From Fimbriimonas ginsengisoli Gsoil 348 (GTDB lineage: Bacteria; Armatimonadota; Fimbriimonadia; Fimbriimonadales; Fimbriimonadaceae): 64,000 nt of DNA. Both the position numbers and the translations under genes were made by a program. Positions 49,925 through 59,116 of this stretch are shown in pieces. Below the pieces are notes generated by a model. That model ran no database searches. It was given only the letters and a program-made list of their open reading frames with translations, and was not told where the DNA came from. The stretch lies in contig NZ_CP007139.1 of the NCBI RefSeq assembly GCF_000724625.1, positions 1,426,001 to 1,490,000 of the forward strand, given 5' to 3'. The first letter of the stretch is position 1, and every line of letters starts with the position of its first letter.

Positions 49925-50151
49925 CGAAGCGTTGTAGCCGCAGGTTGGCTCGTACCTGCGTCCGGAGCCCCCTCCTCTTGCCCTGCGATGTATGTGCGCC
50001 GTGGAGGAGGAGGGGGTTGGGGGTGGCGGTTCGGGTGTACCGGTCTCCAGACCGGACACCAGCGAATGCAAGTTCGCCATCCGGACATCCCACACCATCG
50101 ACTGGCACGCCCTCGCGCAGGTACGAGCCAACCTGCGGTTACAACGCTTCG
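49925..50151. repeat. 36-bp inverted repeat with internal hairpin
   Basis: 49925-49960 and 50116-50151 are reverse complements in 35 of 36 positions, 155 bp apart. Between them CCGGTCTCCAGACCGG (50040-50055) is a perfect hairpin, flanked by GTGT/ACAC. It lies between the two permease genes of one operon and lengthens their gap to 283 bp; no separate gene is apparent. Confidence 0.88.
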
Positions 50152-50184
50152 CGTTAAGGGACGGATGGGGAAAGGAACTACCGT

Positions 50185-51051
50185 ATGAGCAAGGCTCAAA
50201 CCGCCGCCCGGCGGGCCCAGGCGGGAAGCCGGGCTTCTCGGCTCGTGGTGCTCGCGATCCTGGTTCTCGGGGCGATCGCGTTCCTCATGCCGTTCTACGT
50301 CAGCGTCGCGATGTCGCTGAAGACGCCGGCGGAGATCGCCACGACCTCGATGTGGTCGTGGCCGAAGCAGCCGACGCTGGAGAACTTCCGGCTCTTGCTG
50401 ACGAACCCGATTATTAGCTTTCCCTTGCTCCTCAAGAACACCGCGAAGATCACCTCGTTCGCTACGTTTGGAGTGTTGTTCAGCTCCAGCGTGGTGGCGT
50501 ACGGGTTCGCGCGCATGCAGTTCGCCGGACGCGACCGGTTGTTCCTTATCCTGCTCGCGACGATGATGCTGCCGGGGATCGTTACGATGATCCCGAGTTA
50601 CGTGGTGTACGCGAAGATGCACTGGGTGGACACGTTCCTCCCGCTCACCGTCCCCGCGTTCTTCGGCGGCGGCGCCTTCAACATCTTCTTGTTGCGCCAG
50701 TTCTACATGGGAATCCCGCGCGAGCTCGACGAGGCGGCATTCCTGGACGGCGCGAGCCATTGGACGATCTATCGGCGGATCACTTTGCCGCTCAGCGGAC
50801 CCGCCCTCGCGACGGTCGGGCTCTTTACCTTCATGGGGGCCTGGCGCGACTTCACTGGTCCGCTCATGATGCTGAATGACCCGGACAAACAGACCCTTGA
50901 AGTCGGGCTGCGCAGCTACCAGGCGATGAACGGCGAGAAGTGGAACATGCTCATGGCCGGCTCGGTGATGGTCAGCATCCCGCTGATCATCCTCTTCTTC
51001 ATCGGCCAACGCTGGTTCGTGAAGGGGATTGTGTTGACAGGTGGGAAGTAG
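50185..51051 (+). CDS. Sugar ABC transporter permease (MalG/UgpE type)
   Basis: A 288-residue permease, the partner of the fused gene upstream. It begins MSKAQTAARRAQAGSRASR and has a first helix VVLAILVLGAIAFLMPFYV, the EAA loop DEAAFLDGASHWTIYRRITLP, and the tail QRWFVKGIVLTGGK. Similar in pattern to the permease at 17670. It ends the transporter genes; the ATP-binding subunit must come from elsewhere. Confidence 0.92.
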   Translation: MSKAQTAARRAQAGSRASRLVVLAILVLGAIAFLMPFYVSVAMSLKTPAEIATTSMWSWPKQPTLENFRLLLTNPIISFPLLLKNTAKITSFATFGVLFSSSVVAYGFARMQFAGRDRLFLILLATMMLPGIVTMIPSYVVYAKMHWVDTFLPLTVPAFFGGGAFNIFLLRQFYMGIPRELDEAAFLDGASHWTIYRRITLPLSGPALATVGLFTFMGAWRDFTGPLMMLNDPDKQTLEVGLRSYQAMNGEKWNMLMAGSVMVSIPLIILFFIGQRWFVKGIVLTGGK

Positions 51052-51156
51052 CTCGGTGGCGGCTCCGTGATATAAACCGACGCTACAATGAGTTCTGAGT
51101 GCGACCGGTTGATAAATCGGCACGTCTTAGCGTCCAAATTCATAGGAGAAATCGGA

Positions 51157-51360
51157 TTGACAGCTCGGCAGGAAATTGAGAACGAGGTTCGTAACTGGTC
51201 GAAAGCGGAAGTGCTCGATTTGGCATCGAGGCTGATCGCCATAGCTCAGGGAAAACCGGAGCCTTCGAAGACGGGTGACCTCACTCGCTATTACGGGATC
51301 TTGAAAACAGATTTCGATCCCATGGAGTATCAACGGCAGATCCGTGCGGAGTGGGATTGA
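51157..51360 (+). CDS. VapB-like antitoxin
   Basis: A 67-residue protein. TTG 51157 is preceded by AGGAGA (51144-51149) at ideal spacing; the ATG at 51088 has no ribosome site and overlaps a -10-like TACAAT (51084-51089), so the shorter form is preferred. It reads ARQEIENEVRNWSKAEVLDLA and ends DPMEYQRQIRAEWD, a toxin-binding tail like those of PIN-toxin antitoxins. Its stop overlaps the TTG start of the vapC pseudogene as TTGA. Confidence 0.7.
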   Translation: MTARQEIENEVRNWSKAEVLDLASRLIAIAQGKPEPSKTGDLTRYYGILKTDFDPMEYQRQIRAEWD

Positions 51361-51725
51361 CCCTTCTGCTTGATACCAACGTCGCGCTCTACCATCTTGC
51401 AAGCCGTCTAGATCCTCCCTTGGGCAGCGGTAGCTTCGCCGTTTCCGTCATAACGATGATCGAAATGCTTTCATTTCCGGCGTTATCGTTGGAAGCCGAG
51501 AAAGGTATCCGGATTCTGCTCGTTCACGAGATGTAAGTGATTCCGTTAAGCAGCGCAGTCGTTGAGCGGACAGTTGCGGTGAGGCGGGCTCATAGGCTGA
51601 AGCTTCCCGATGCCGTAATCGTTGCTACAGCGTTGGAGTTCGACTTCGATCTAATGACAAACGACCAGCAGCTTTCGAAGGCCCCTGGACTCCGATGTCG
51701 ACCGGTATCCCTGAAGCCTCTGTGA
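51357..51725 (+). pseudogene. vapC: VapC PIN toxin with an in-frame stop
   Basis: From TTG 51357 the frame reads TLLLDTNVALYHLASRL (first catalytic Asp6), then VSVITMIEMLSFPALS, meets TAA at codon 60 (51534-51536), and continues in the same frame VIPLSSAVVERTVAVRRAHRLKLPDAVIVATALE and MTNDQQLSKA to the end. The full read is the normal length and the acidic active-site residues lie on both sides of the stop, so one nonsense change has broken the gene (or it is read through). The antitoxin upstream is intact. Confidence 0.85.
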
Positions 51726-51741
51726 GGCTGGGGCTACGGAA

Positions 51742-51779
51742 CGAAATCCCTTCGGGATAGGGCCGGTCTGGAGACCGGC
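51742..51779. repeat. Palindromes after vapC
   Basis: ATCCC-TTC-GGGAT (51746-51758) sits within CGAAATCCCTTCGGGA, the motif found in the cassette at 29260, and GCCGGTCTGGAGACCGGC (51762-51779) is a perfect 8-bp-arm hairpin related to the one at 50040. The gap 51726-51794 holds no gene. Confidence 0.75.
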
Positions 51780-51794
51780 GGTCCTAGGGAGAAG

Positions 51795-52502
51795 TTACGC
51801 CTTTCCGTAGATCTCCAGCGTTGCGCCGTGGATGCTCTTGGCTTGATCCGAGCAGAGGTAGAACGTGGCGTCGGCGATGTCGTCGCCGGTGACCCATTTC
51901 TTGGCCGCCTCTTCTCCCATCGCCTCCCGATTGGCGGGAGTATCGATCGTGGACGCAAGCAAGACGTTGACGTGGATATCTTCCCCGCGAAGCTCGGCCG
52001 CCATCGACTGGGTCAACGCGATCAGCGCGGCTTTACTCGCTGAGTACGCGGCCATTTGAGCCGCCGGCTGAACCGCGGTGCGGCTGGCGATACCGACGAG
52101 CCAGCCTCCGTTTCGCTCGCGGAGCGACGGGAGCATCGCTCGGTAACAGTGGAAGTTGCTGGCCGCGTTCAACGCCATCATCAGGTCCCAGTCGGCCGCC
52201 GTTTCGGGCGCATCGACCGGACCCATTCGAAAGCCGCCGACGGTGTGAATGAGCGTATCGGGTGCGCCGAATGCACTGCGGGCGAAGCGGATCATCTCCT
52301 CCGCCCCACTGGCGGTAAGGAGATCGGCCCCGGAGGTTGCCAGCCGCTCATGCGATCCGAGAACGTCGAGGTGCGATGCCGAGCGGTCGACCGCCACCAC
52401 TTTTGCCCCCGCATCCAACCAGCGCTTCGCAACCTGGCGCCCCACCCCGCCAGCGGCTCCGGTTACCACGACGACTCGATTCTCAAACCCCATGTCGTTC
52501 AC
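51795..52502 (-). CDS. Short-chain dehydrogenase/reductase
   Basis: A 235-residue classical SDR. The cofactor loop is VVVTGAAGGVGRQ (TGxxxGxG), the active site has Tyr and Lys in AYSASKAALIAL, and LNAASNFHCYRAML is the usual central helix region. The Asp at the end of beta2 (VAVDRS) suggests NAD(H) preference, an inference. The start could be MNDMGFENR or the internal Met. It is followed on the same strand, upstream, by a LacI regulator whose stop is 9 bp before this start, so they are probably one unit. Confidence 0.92.
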   Translation of the reverse strand: MNDMGFENRVVVVTGAAGGVGRQVAKRWLDAGAKVVAVDRSASHLDVLGSHERLATSGADLLTASGAEEMIRFARSAFGAPDTLIHTVGGFRMGPVDAPETAADWDLMMALNAASNFHCYRAMLPSLRERNGGWLVGIASRTAVQPAAQMAAYSASKAALIALTQSMAAELRGEDIHVNVLLASTIDTPANREAMGEEAAKKWVTGDDIADATFYLCSDQAKSIHGATLEIYGKA

Positions 52503-52511
52503 GATTGTGCC

Positions 52512-53501
52512 CTACTCCCTTTTCTTGCAAGTCCCGCGCTCCAGGATCTCCGGCGCTTCTGCTAACACCTCGCCTGGGAAATCCCGCCCTTCGATAACCT
52601 CCAACAGCCGCTCCACCCCCCGCCGACCCTGAAGGCGTGAAGGCATTTTTACGGTGGTCACCCCCGGCGGCGGCCACACCGCCACGGGGGAATCGTGGTA
52701 GCCGATGACGCTGATTTCCTCCGGCACGGCGACCCCTCGGCTCCGCAGAATGCCGACGAGGCGCGAAGCCACCAAAACGCTGGCGGCGGCAACCGCCGTC
52801 GGACGCGGCCGAAGGGCCAAAAGCTGGTCGGCGACTGCATTGCAGTCGTCCCCGCCAAAGTCGCAACGCAGCACATGAAGCTGGCTTTCCGAGCCGCGTA
52901 ATGCCTCTTCAAAGAACCCTTGGCAGATCCGGGCAACGTAACTCTGCGGTACGACCGCTACGAAGACGATCGACTTGTGTCCGAGCGAGACGAGGTGCCT
53001 CGCTTGCAGGGCGAATCCGGCTTCGTCGTTCAAAGAGACGTATCTCCGGTCCTCGGTCCCCATCCGGTTGAGGCTGATGAACGGCACTTTCTGCTCCATC
53101 AGCCGATCGAGAAACCTCGGTTCCGGCACGTCGTCGGCGAACAGCAGCCCGTCTACACGTCCTTGACCAACCACCGAGGTGAGTTGCTGCAGCGGATCGG
53201 ATCGTGACTGTTTGACAAGAAAGAGGATGTATCCGTGCTCGTCGGCGGCATCTTCCGCCCCACCGATGATCTCGGGATAGAGATAGTTGGTCGTCGTTGG
53301 AACAACCATTGCGATCGCCCCGCTTTTCCGGAGCCTCAGCCCGCGCGCCACGACGTTGGGCTGATAGTTCAGCTCCGCGGCGGTTCGGAGGATCTGGTCC
53401 CGCTTGGCATCCGACACCCGAATCGGCGCCCCCTGGAGCACCTTTGATACGGTCGATATATCCACGCCCACCTTGAGCGCAATGTCCTTCAGCGTGACCA
53501 T
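52512..53501 (-). CDS. LacI family transcriptional regulator
   Basis: A 329-residue LacI/GalR repressor. The N-terminal HTH is VTLKDIALKVGVDISTVSKVLQG with the hinge QPNVVARGLRLRKSGAIAMVV, then a PBP1-like sensor domain with ISLNRMGTEDRRYVSLND and ISVIGYHDSPVAVWPPPGVTTV. The sensor probably binds a sugar. It precedes an SDR gene on the same strand and likely controls it; no operator was identified. Confidence 0.94.
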   Translation of the reverse strand: MVTLKDIALKVGVDISTVSKVLQGAPIRVSDAKRDQILRTAAELNYQPNVVARGLRLRKSGAIAMVVPTTTNYLYPEIIGGAEDAADEHGYILFLVKQSRSDPLQQLTSVVGQGRVDGLLFADDVPEPRFLDRLMEQKVPFISLNRMGTEDRRYVSLNDEAGFALQARHLVSLGHKSIVFVAVVPQSYVARICQGFFEEALRGSESQLHVLRCDFGGDDCNAVADQLLALRPRPTAVAAASVLVASRLVGILRSRGVAVPEEISVIGYHDSPVAVWPPPGVTTVKMPSRLQGRRGVERLLEVIEGRDFPGEVLAEAPEILERGTCKKRE

Positions 53502-53546
53502 CGGTCCATATCCCGTTGCATTATGCGCCGCTACCCTGGAGAACCT

Positions 53547-54302
53547 TTAGCCGTGAGTGCATGGCCATGTGTCCGTGAGGTGGGTAAACCCCATTCTCTC
53601 GAGGATCGGGCGACTCGTCGGGAGGGCGTCGACTCGAAGATAGCGTGCGCCGAACTTTTCCGCGTCCTGGGCGCGGGTGGCTACGAGGGCTCGGTAAAAG
53701 CCCCTTCCCCGATGAGATGCGAGGGTACCGCCGCCGTAAAGCCCACCGAATCGGCTGTCAGGCATCGTATAGAGCCGGCCGATGCCGACCGGTTGGTCGC
53801 CGTCGTACGCGATGTAGCCGAGGTGGTTGGTCGAACCCAGCCCGGCCGCAAGCTCGCCGCACGTTCGAGAGTAATCCTTCTCGAAAACCGCCTCCGCGAC
53901 GCCCCGAAATTCTTCGACCTGGTCGGTGGTGGCGACACGGACGACGCGGCAGTCGACCTGGCTGAACGGAGCCAGGCCATCCTCCAAATCGTAAATCATC
54001 ACCGCCTCGCGCGGTCCGATTTCGAACCCATGGCGCGCCAGGCGCTCCTTTAGATCGGCCGGTCCGTCTGTTCCGTAGACCGTCCACTCGAATTCCTGAC
54101 CCATCTTCGCGAAGAACGCCACCTGTTCCGCGATTGCCGCATCCACATCCTTCTCCGTGAGCTCTGAATAGCCCACCTCGGCCCAGCCGTGCGCTCTATT
54201 CCCGCATCGCGTGAGATTCGGTAGCACGTCGAACCAATCGCTTTGCCCTCGAACGTGGCGCCGCTCTTCTTGAAGCTGCTTTAAGACGGTGTCGAGATCC
54301 AA
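53547..54302 (-). CDS. GNAT family N-acetyltransferase
   Basis: A 251-residue protein with a C-terminal GNAT domain: [14 protein letters not shown], then [21 protein letters not shown] (acetyl-CoA loop R-G-R-G-F) and [20 protein letters not shown]. The N-terminal 120 residues may be a partial second GNAT domain. Substrate unknown. It lies alone between the LacI gene and a pilin-like gene on the other strand. Confidence 0.85.
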   Translation of the reverse strand: MDLDTVLKQLQEERRHVRGQSDWFDVLPNLTRCGNRAHGWAEVGYSELTEKDVDAAIAEQVAFFAKMGQEFEWTVYGTDGPADLKERLARHGFEIGPREAVMIYDLEDGLAPFSQVDCRVVRVATTDQVEEFRGVAEAVFEKDYSRTCGELAAGLGSTNHLGYIAYDGDQPVGIGRLYTMPDSRFGGLYGGGTLASHRGRGFYRALVATRAQDAEKFGARYLRVDALPTSRPILERMGFTHLTDTWPCTHG

Positions 54303-54400
54303 GTCAAGAGAATGGCACGACCAAGTCTCCCTTGCGGAAAACGACCTTGTCGGGCGCTAAAGACGATAGAATGGGCTCCGCAATTCCGGCAGTTGGTCTT

Positions 54401-55234
54401 ATGGGTTTTCGTCGCGGCTTTACTCTTATCGAGCTTCTCGTCGTTATCGCGATCATCGCGATTCTCGCCGCCATCCTCTTCCCGGTTTTTGCTCAGGCGA
54501 AGGAAGCCGCTAAGAAGAGCGCCTGCCTCAATAACAACAAGCAGATCGGACTCGGCACGATGCTGTACTCTAACGACTTCGACGACACCTTGCCGATGGG
54601 CTCCTACCTCCTCGCGGGAATGCCGGCGGCCGTCACCGTTCAAGACTTGGTGGAGCCGTATCTGAAGGTGGGGAGCGGCAGCGCTGGCCGTCCCGATGCC
54701 CCGGCCGCCCGCAAAGACACCGCTTTTTGGACCTGCCCCGACATGGGGACCAATTTCATCCCCAAAACCGCCGGTGATCCCGACCCGGGTCCGTTTCCCG
54801 CGCAATTCTATAGCCGTTCCGCGTCGTACATTCCCAACGGCAATATCATGCCGACCATGCACGTGGCGGCCCTCGCCCGAGGCTGGTTTCCGGGCGCCAT
54901 CCGAGCTATAACTTCGTTAGAAGCTCCCTCTAACGTGGTTCTCTTCACCGAAGGTTGGGGTTATATCGGGACGACCGCGGGAGACGATTGGACCTCCGGG
55001 TGCAGAGGGCAGGAGGAGGGGTTCCCCACCATCCCGGGCAAGATTCTCGGCCGGGCCGACAACTACTGCGCCGGGCGCTACCGGCACAACGGCGGTGCGG
55101 TCTATGTCTTGGCCGACGGGCACACTAAGTGGTTCGCCTCCCCACAATCCTCGTGGCGCGCCCCCAGCACCTCAGGCGCCGCGTACCGGAACTCACTCGC
55201 GCCGAAAGCCGCGGCCTGGTTCCGCGAGGATTGA
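54401..55234 (+). CDS. Prepilin-type N-terminal domain protein with H-x9-DG
   Basis: A 277-residue secreted protein with the signal [17 protein letters not shown] and [19 protein letters not shown] 54401 gives the conventional short basic leader; ATG 54371 is possible. The body holds [21 protein letters not shown] and the end has [13 protein letters not shown], the H-x9-DG motif of the Planctomycetota/Armatimonadota family. Function unknown; these pseudopilins may be part of a secretion or glycan-handling system. It lies beside a LacI regulator cluster, as the one at 36175 lies beside a GntR/LacI gene. Confidence 0.9.
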   Translation: MGFRRGFTLIELLVVIAIIAILAAILFPVFAQAKEAAKKSACLNNNKQIGLGTMLYSNDFDDTLPMGSYLLAGMPAAVTVQDLVEPYLKVGSGSAGRPDAPAARKDTAFWTCPDMGTNFIPKTAGDPDPGPFPAQFYSRSASYIPNGNIMPTMHVAALARGWFPGAIRAITSLEAPSNVVLFTEGWGYIGTTAGDDWTSGCRGQEEGFPTIPGKILGRADNYCAGRYRHNGGAVYVLADGHTKWFASPQSSWRAPSTSGAAYRNSLAPKAAAWFRED

Positions 55235-55348
55235 GAAACGGCTCTCTTGGCTGGTCGGCTGGATACCTCCCACGGGCCGATTAAGTCGCAAAACGAGACT
55301 TGGGCTCAAGAACCGGCGTAGTGACGGGTGTACCATCGAGCAGTCCGA

Positions 55349-55927
55349 ATGCGACGATTTACGGATGACGGAGAGTTGGAGCGGCTGCTCGAGCGATGCC
55401 GCCGGGGCGATCACTCGGCTTGGTCGCGACTGGTAGATCGATTTCAGGTGCTCGTGTACTCGGTGGCTCGCCGGTACGGTCTCGGGCAAGACGATGCCGC
55501 CGACGTTTTCCAAACCACGTTTCAGAACCTGGTGAAGTCGCTCGATCGCATCGAGTCGGGGCAGGCGTTGCCGCGCTGGCTGGCGGTTACCGCCAGCCGG
55601 GAGAGCTTGCGGATCCGCCGCATCAAAGGGCGAACAAGCGATTTCGACACAATCGGTCTAACGCTCGACGAAGTCGTGGCCAACGAAGAATGCGACGCCG
55701 AGCAAACATCGGTGGCGATGGATCAGGCGTACCGGCTACGGCAGGCGCTGGGTGAGATCACCGGGCGATGCCGGCAGCTTCTGGAGCTGCTTTATATGGA
55801 CGAAGCGCCGTACAACGAGATCTCGGAAAAGATGTCGATGCCGGTGGGAGCCATCGGCCCGACTCGGGGACGGTGTATGGAGAAGCTCAAGGCCGTCCTC
55901 GCTAAACAGGGATTTTTCGACGAGTAA
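55349..55927 (+). CDS. ECF-type RNA polymerase sigma factor
   Basis: A 192-residue sigma-70 family factor of the extracytoplasmic-function size. Region 2: LLERCRRGDHSAWSRLVDRF and LGQDDAADVFQTTFQNLVKSL. Region 4: LYMDEAPYNEISEKMSMPVGAIGPTRGRCMEKLKAVL, a HTH with PVGAIGPTR where many ECFs have GTVKSR. ATG 55349 is preferred; an upstream Met at 55328 lacks region 2 features. It heads the operon with the zinc-finger protein, CHAT protease and subtilase. Confidence 0.92.
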   Translation: MRRFTDDGELERLLERCRRGDHSAWSRLVDRFQVLVYSVARRYGLGQDDAADVFQTTFQNLVKSLDRIESGQALPRWLAVTASRESLRIRRIKGRTSDFDTIGLTLDEVVANEECDAEQTSVAMDQAYRLRQALGEITGRCRQLLELLYMDEAPYNEISEKMSMPVGAIGPTRGRCMEKLKAVLAKQGFFDE

Positions 55928-55974
55928 AGAATCTTGTATCAGACCGGATAGCTCCGGTCTCTTAACCCACGGCG

Positions 55975-56508
55975 ATGAAAGAATCCTGTCGAAACTATCG
56001 AAGCCTCCTGATGGACGCGGCCGAAGGGCGGCCGACTCCGGAGGTCACGCGGCACCTGGAAGAGTGCAAGTCGTGCTCAGCCGCGGTGGAGCGGTACCGG
56101 GAGATCGTCGCCGCCGCCAAGGTCGCCTGGACGCCGGCCCCCGCGGATCTGATCGCGCTGGTTAAAAACCTTATTCCCGAAACCCGAAGGGTTTGGACGG
56201 CAGCCCGGCTCGGCTCCTCGCTGGCCGCCGGCGCCCGCGGTCTTGGCGACGAGTTCCAAATGTCGGTCGGGGGCGGGGATCTATCGATCCGCATCATGGC
56301 GACCCGAAGCGAAGCGGGGTGGCAGTTGATGGGCCGGTTGCCCGAAGGAGAATGGAGCATCGACGCCGAGGTGCCGGCAGTGGTGGATGCCAACGGCTTC
56401 CGCTTCACCGTCGGCGCACTGGAAGAGTCCGGATTCAATTTGATCGGACCGGACCAAATCTTGGTCGTCCCCGCGATGTCGCAGTTGTTGGGCGATGACG
56501 GCCGCTGA
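55975..56508 (+). CDS. Zinc-finger (anti-sigma-like) protein
   Basis: A 177-residue protein. The N-terminus carries HLEECKSC, the HxxxCxxC zinc motif of ZAS anti-sigma factors, with Cys5 upstream. No membrane helix is seen, so it would be a soluble anti-sigma factor. The C-terminal 100 residues are beta-rich (VGGGDLSIRIMATRSEAGWQL, WSIDAEVPAVVDANGF, IGPDQILVVPA). It starts 48 bp after the sigma gene and overlaps the CHAT gene by 14 bp. Anti-sigma role is inferred from motif and gene order. Confidence 0.72.
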   Translation: MKESCRNYRSLLMDAAEGRPTPEVTRHLEECKSCSAAVERYREIVAAAKVAWTPAPADLIALVKNLIPETRRVWTAARLGSSLAAGARGLGDEFQMSVGGGDLSIRIMATRSEAGWQLMGRLPEGEWSIDAEVPAVVDANGFRFTVGALEESGFNLIGPDQILVVPAMSQLLGDDGR

Positions 56509-59116
56509 ACTCGCCGATCGATTAATCGCCGAACCAGCAGGCGCGAAGCGACTGCTGGTGGCCCAGGAAAACTACGCCGGGCTGAGCGAGGCGTTCTTCA
56601 CACGTGTGCTACGGCTATTCGCGGCCGACCACGGGAAGCTGGTGGGACTGCCCAAGGTTGCCCGGTTGGTCGTTCGGTACGGAGACGATCCCGCACTTGG
56701 TCATCGCTGCGTCGCCATCATCGATCGGGTCAAGGGGAGGTGGATTCCCAGCGCGGAGGCGTTTATTCGTGCCGGCGACAGCGCGACCCACCCTCGGGAC
56801 CAACTGGCGTTTAAGACCGGTGCGATCGACGGATTGGCGCGAGGGGGCCGGGTGCAGGAGGCGATCGCGCTCGGACAGTCGCTCATCGAAGGGTTGACCG
56901 CCGAACACGAAGACGGGCTCGCCGCCCGCGCTTCTCTGAACGTCGCCTACGCGCTGATGCAGCAGGACCGGTATCAAGAAGCTTGGCAAACCGTTTCGGG
57001 CCTGCCAGAAAGGCTCTTGTCGGCCGGTTATGAGACGGACGCCGCTTCGGCCCGCCTCGCGCAGTCGACCAGCCTGCTCTTTGGAGGCGATGTCTCCCAA
57101 GCCCGAGAGGCCGCGGAAAGGGCGGCTTCCGAGGCCGAGGCGCTGGGCCTCGACCAGTTGGCGAACATAGCTCGCGGGAATATAGCGTACGCCGACCTTT
57201 TGGCGGGCGACCCGGACCTTGCGATATCCGCTTTGGTCGAGCTTAGGGAGAAAAATGTCGACGCTCCCGTCGAGATGGCCCGCTCGCTCGAATACCTTGG
57301 CGACGCGTTCTCGGCAATGAACCTTTGGATTGAGGCGGTTGACGCCTACCGGGAGACGCTGGCGCTCGGCTCGGTTGTCCAGCCGCTCCACCAGGCGCAT
57401 CTACACCTCGGGATCGGGCAGACGCTGATGGCGTCGGGGCAAGCCGAGGCGGGGCTTGTGGAACTGGCGAAGGCCAGCCGCCGGTATTTGGCCCTCGGAA
57501 ACCGGGTCTGGCACGCCGCTGCCGAGACCGACCGGGCGGAAGCGGAACGGTTCCTTGGGAAGAAAATCGCCAAGCCGCGCATCGAATCTGCCGTTCGAGA
57601 GGCGCGCGAAGCGGGCAGCCCTTACCACCTTTGCCGGGCCCTTATCTCGTCCGCCTCCGGCGGCGGTCCAGACTCGCATCTCGACGAAGCCGCCGCGATC
57701 TTGCGGCGCAACGCGTTTCCCCGTCTGGTATGGCGCGTCCACGCGGAACGCGCTCGGCGGGCGACCGGCGCGGGGCGGCTCAAGCACCATCGCCGGATGC
57801 TCGCGGCGGTGATCGCCGAGCAAGCGCGGATTTCTTCGTACGCTGCCCGGCTGGGTCACCTAAGGGATAAGGCAGAAGCTCTGCGGACCTATCTCGATGA
57901 CCTGCTCGCCCATCCGACGCCAGCGCACGTCAAGGAAGCAATCGGGGTCGTCTCCCGGTCGCGCGCGGTGACGCTGCTCGACGAGCTTCTCCGCGGCCGT
58001 TCGACCGAACTCCCCCCGGAGGCGGCGGAACGGCTACGGGCTTTACGCGTGGAGCTGAACGAAGGAGAGAGTGACAATCCGACCCAAGGGACCCGCCGGC
58101 GCTCCGGAACGCACGACCGCCTCGACAGGATGCAAAGGAAATGGGTGGAGGAAACGATCTCGGTCGAGCGGTCGGCGACCCTCGCCGGGCTTCTTCCCGT
58201 TTCCGACAGTCTCGTTATGGTCGAAGGCTCGACCCGGTTAAGAGCCCTCACTACGAGCGGGGTGGTGGAGTTCGGGGATCCGGATCTAGCGGGGAAGCTG
58301 GAATGGTTGGCCTATGACCTGCTATCGCCGATGCTCGACCGAAAGGCCGATCCGATCCCCGCGATGGAAGGCCTAAGGCAGCTAGGGGAGACCCTTTTGC
58401 GCCCCTTGCTACGGCATGGTCCCGCGCTGGGCATCTGCCCCGAAGGAACGCTGTGGCGGGTGCCTTGGCTCGCCTGTCTCGACGCGATAGGGGCGGAAAG
58501 CGACCTCGAATTACGGATGCATCCTGGGCTACGCGGCAAAGATCCTAGTCCCGGCGGAAAGGGCGCGATGCTGTGGGTGGCGGAGCACCAAGACCTTCCC
58601 TGGGTGGGCGAGGAGGCGAAGATGTTCCTCCGCTACTTCCCCGGAGCGCAAGTATGCCGGACGGCCGAAGAAGCGCGAAAGGGGATGGTCAACGCCGATG
58701 TTTCGATTCTACACGTCATCTCGCACGCCCGCCATCGATGGCGTCACCCCATGTTCTCGTCGCTCGATTTCACAGACGGACCGGTTCTCGCCGCCGAGAT
58801 CGCACGGTCGGGACTGCGCGCGGAACTGGTGACGCTCTCAGGGTGCGACACCGGCCGGCTCTCCGATACCAATCACCACGAGCCAGACGGCTTAGTCCGG
58901 GCGTTCTTGGCCTGCGGCGCGGGATTCGTGGTGGGAAGCGCTTGGCCACTGGACGACGAAGCGGCCGTCCACCTATACCAATCATTTTATAATTCGATAT
59001 CGAAGGACTTAAACGTGCATGTTTCCTTGCGGAAAGCTCGCCAAGACGTTCAGAATTGGCAGAGTCACCCTTATTTTTGGGCCTCCCCCCTCCTATATGG
59101 GGGGTACAGATCATGA
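56495..59116 (+). CDS. TPR-CHAT caspase-like protease
   Basis: An 873-residue protein. Residues about 100-560 form helical TPR-like repeats (ARASLNVAYALMQQDRYQEAW, ALGLDQLANIARGNIAYADLL, QAHLHLGIGQTLMASGQ); 600-870 are a CHAT domain, a caspase/separase-like peptidase. The catalytic His744 lies in VSILHVISHARHRW and Cys784 in LVTLSGCDTG, both in family positions; FVVGSAWPLDDEAA and ALLYGG-like PLLYGGYRS close the domain. No signal peptide or membrane segment, so it acts in the cytoplasm. Start overlaps the zinc-finger gene by 14 bp, and its stop overlaps the subtilase ATG (ATGA). Substrate unknown; the neighbouring anti-sigma-like protein and subtilase are candidates. Confidence 0.92.
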   Translation: MTAAELADRLIAEPAGAKRLLVAQENYAGLSEAFFTRVLRLFAADHGKLVGLPKVARLVVRYGDDPALGHRCVAIIDRVKGRWIPSAEAFIRAGDSATHPRDQLAFKTGAIDGLARGGRVQEAIALGQSLIEGLTAEHEDGLAARASLNVAYALMQQDRYQEAWQTVSGLPERLLSAGYETDAASARLAQSTSLLFGGDVSQAREAAERAASEAEALGLDQLANIARGNIAYADLLAGDPDLAISALVELREKNVDAPVEMARSLEYLGDAFSAMNLWIEAVDAYRETLALGSVVQPLHQAHLHLGIGQTLMASGQAEAGLVELAKASRRYLALGNRVWHAAAETDRAEAERFLGKKIAKPRIESAVREAREAGSPYHLCRALISSASGGGPDSHLDEAAAILRRNAFPRLVWRVHAERARRATGAGRLKHHRRMLAAVIAEQARISSYAARLGHLRDKAEALRTYLDDLLAHPTPAHVKEAIGVVSRSRAVTLLDELLRGRSTELPPEAAERLRALRVELNEGESDNPTQGTRRRSGTHDRLDRMQRKWVEETISVERSATLAGLLPVSDSLVMVEGSTRLRALTTSGVVEFGDPDLAGKLEWLAYDLLSPMLDRKADPIPAMEGLRQLGETLLRPLLRHGPALGICPEGTLWRVPWLACLDAIGAESDLELRMHPGLRGKDPSPGGKGAMLWVAEHQDLPWVGEEAKMFLRYFPGAQVCRTAEEARKGMVNADVSILHVISHARHRWRHPMFSSLDFTDGPVLAAEIARSGLRAELVTLSGCDTGRLSDTNHHEPDGLVRAFLACGAGFVVGSAWPLDDEAAVHLYQSFYNSISKDLNVHVSLRKARQDVQNWQSHPYFWASPLLYGGYRS

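Noticed and set aside
49780-51123. 447-codon minus-strand frame across the permease region
   Set aside because: Covers the inverted repeat and the second permease antisense; low-complexity basic sequence.
55975-56508. Zinc-finger protein considered as a membrane anti-sigma factor
   Set aside because: No hydrophobic segment long enough to span a membrane.
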